DNA from: Verrucomicrobiota bacterium
Lineage (GTDB): Bacteria > Verrucomicrobiota > Verrucomicrobiia > Chthoniobacterales > UBA10450
DNA: 5,212 nt
Reading direction: 5' to 3'
Assembly (NCBI GenBank): GCA_003218815.1
Contig: QHON01000015.1
Span: 863-6,074, forward strand
Part shown: positions 4,549-5,212 of the stretch, in pieces
How positions within the stretch are numbered: position 1 is the first letter of the stretch
Layout: each line of letters starts with the position of its first letter
Position numbers and translations under genes: made by a program
The notes under the pieces: generated by a model
Databases searched by the model: none
What the model was told of the DNA's origin: nothing
The model's input: only the letters and a program-made list of their open reading frames with translations

Positions 4549-5212
4549 ATGAAACTTGCGCTCGTCATTATCTTCACAACCACCCTAGCCTACACCGAAG
4601 ATGTACCGATCACCCAAGACGAACTCGTTCGTCGGACGCAAGAGCTGTACGACGCCATCGTGCCTGGTAATCAGGCTCCTTGGAAAAAATATTTTGCCGA
4701 CGACTGCATCTTCTCCGACGAGAAAGGCCGCACGCTCGATAAAACCAAACTGGTTGCCGACATCACGCCGGTGCCGGCCGGATATTCCGGCTCCATCAAG
4801 GTCGACAAGGTCCAAAGCCGGATCGTCAGTAACACCGCTGTTTTGAGCTACGACGCCAACGAAACCGAAACCATCTTCGGCCAAAATCTGACGGCGCGTT
4901 ATCACATCACCGACACCTGGCTGCGGCGCAACGGAGAATGGCAAATCATCGCCAGCCAGGCACACCGTTATTACGAAGACCCGGCGACAGGAAAAATCGA
5001 TCCGAAAAAGTTCGGCGACTTCATCGGCACCTACGAGCTCGCGGCGGATCAAACAAGGTCGGTTACGGCCGAAGGTGAAAACTTATTCGTCGAACGCAAA
5101 GGCAAAAAGGAACAACTGTTCCCCGAAACTTCCGATCTCTTTTTCCGCAAGGGCGTTGAAGGCCGGATCCTTTTCCGTTACGACGCCCACGGCAAGATCG
5201 ACGCTCTCATCG
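4549..5212 (+). CDS. Exported NTF2-like/DUF4440 protein, 3' end missing
   Basis: The frame opens at ATG 4549 and is still open at the right edge (221 codons seen). Residues 1-15 (MKLALVIIFTTTLAY) form a short signal peptide, so the protein is probably periplasmic. Residues 22-140 match the SnoaL/DUF4440 NTF2-like cone fold: a first helix (ITQDELVRRTQELYDAI), WKKYFADDCIFSDEKG, KTKLVADITPVPAG, then strands TAVLSYDA, ARYHITDTWLRRNGEWQIIASQAH. From about 152, DPKKFGDFIGTYEL starts a second beta-rich segment like the DUF3471-type C-terminal domain often attached to such proteins. NTF2-like folds bind small ligands or serve as enzymes; no catalytic residues can be assigned. The gene follows the SET gene by 65 bp on the same strand, so co-transcription is possible. 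No Shine-Dalgarno sequence is visible. An ATG at 4538 is in another frame and stops after four codons. Confidence 0.85.
   Translation, partial: MKLALVIIFTTTLAYTEDVPITQDELVRRTQELYDAIVPGNQAPWKKYFADDCIFSDEKGRTLDKTKLVADITPVPAGYSGSIKVDKVQSRIVSNTAVLSYDANETETIFGQNLTARYHITDTWLRRNGEWQIIASQAHRYYEDPATGKIDPKKFGDFIGTYELAADQTRSVTAEGENLFVERKGKKEQLFPETSDLFFRKGVEGRILFRYDAHGKIDALI

Noticed and set aside
4585..5052. 155-codon minus-strand ORF opposite the NTF2-like gene
   Set aside because: The plus-strand frame has a signal peptide and NTF2-like motifs; the reverse frame stays open as a shadow of its codon use.

Overview
The window reads as ordinary bacterial chromosome of moderate GC. The best guess for the source is a soil-type Verrucomicrobium or another member of the PVC group. 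This is inference, resting on a lysine-tailed omega subunit, small lysine/proline-rich secreted proteins, a compact SET-domain methyltransferase, mostly weak or absent Shine-Dalgarno sequences, and intergenic low-complexity tracts (TCCTCTGACTTCTG-type and repeated TCCGAAT). No rRNA, tRNA, CRISPR array, insertion sequence or phage gene was seen.

Layout, left to right. A FabG-like short-chain dehydrogenase runs in from the left edge (+, to 586). Three small minus-strand genes follow: a two-helix membrane protein (644-859), a Lys/Pro/Thr-rich lipoprotein (1075-1290) and a SpoIIAA/STAS-like protein (1397-1804). A plus-strand osmC (1893-2324) diverges from the STAS-like gene and converges on a minus-strand rpoZ, the RNA polymerase omega subunit (2373-2654). 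A 334-bp gap (2655-2988) holds a heptamer tandem repeat, a nested inverted repeat and a promoter/RBS/ATG combination that leads into a doubtful ORF. Next is a minus-strand TonB-family protein (2989-3594) with the best ribosome binding site in the window. The 439-bp stretch 3595-4033 holds an inverted repeat and a doubtful 81-aa zinc-ribbon-like ORF. It is followed by a plus-strand SET-domain protein methyltransferase with an intact post-SET zinc site (4034-4483) and an exported NTF2-like/DUF4440 protein that runs off the right edge (4549 onward).

The genes do not form one pathway. They are mostly single housekeeping, stress and envelope genes in alternating orientation, with at most one co-transcribed pair (SET gene and NTF2-like gene, 65 bp apart). 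The points most worth following are the bacterial SET methyltransferase, the two back-to-back 26-nt hairpins at 960-1016, the similar purine-rich tract that follows the stop codon of three consecutive minus-strand genes, and the possible gene start at 2884 that would run antisense into the tonB-like gene. I did not find convincing evidence of a new multi-gene system.
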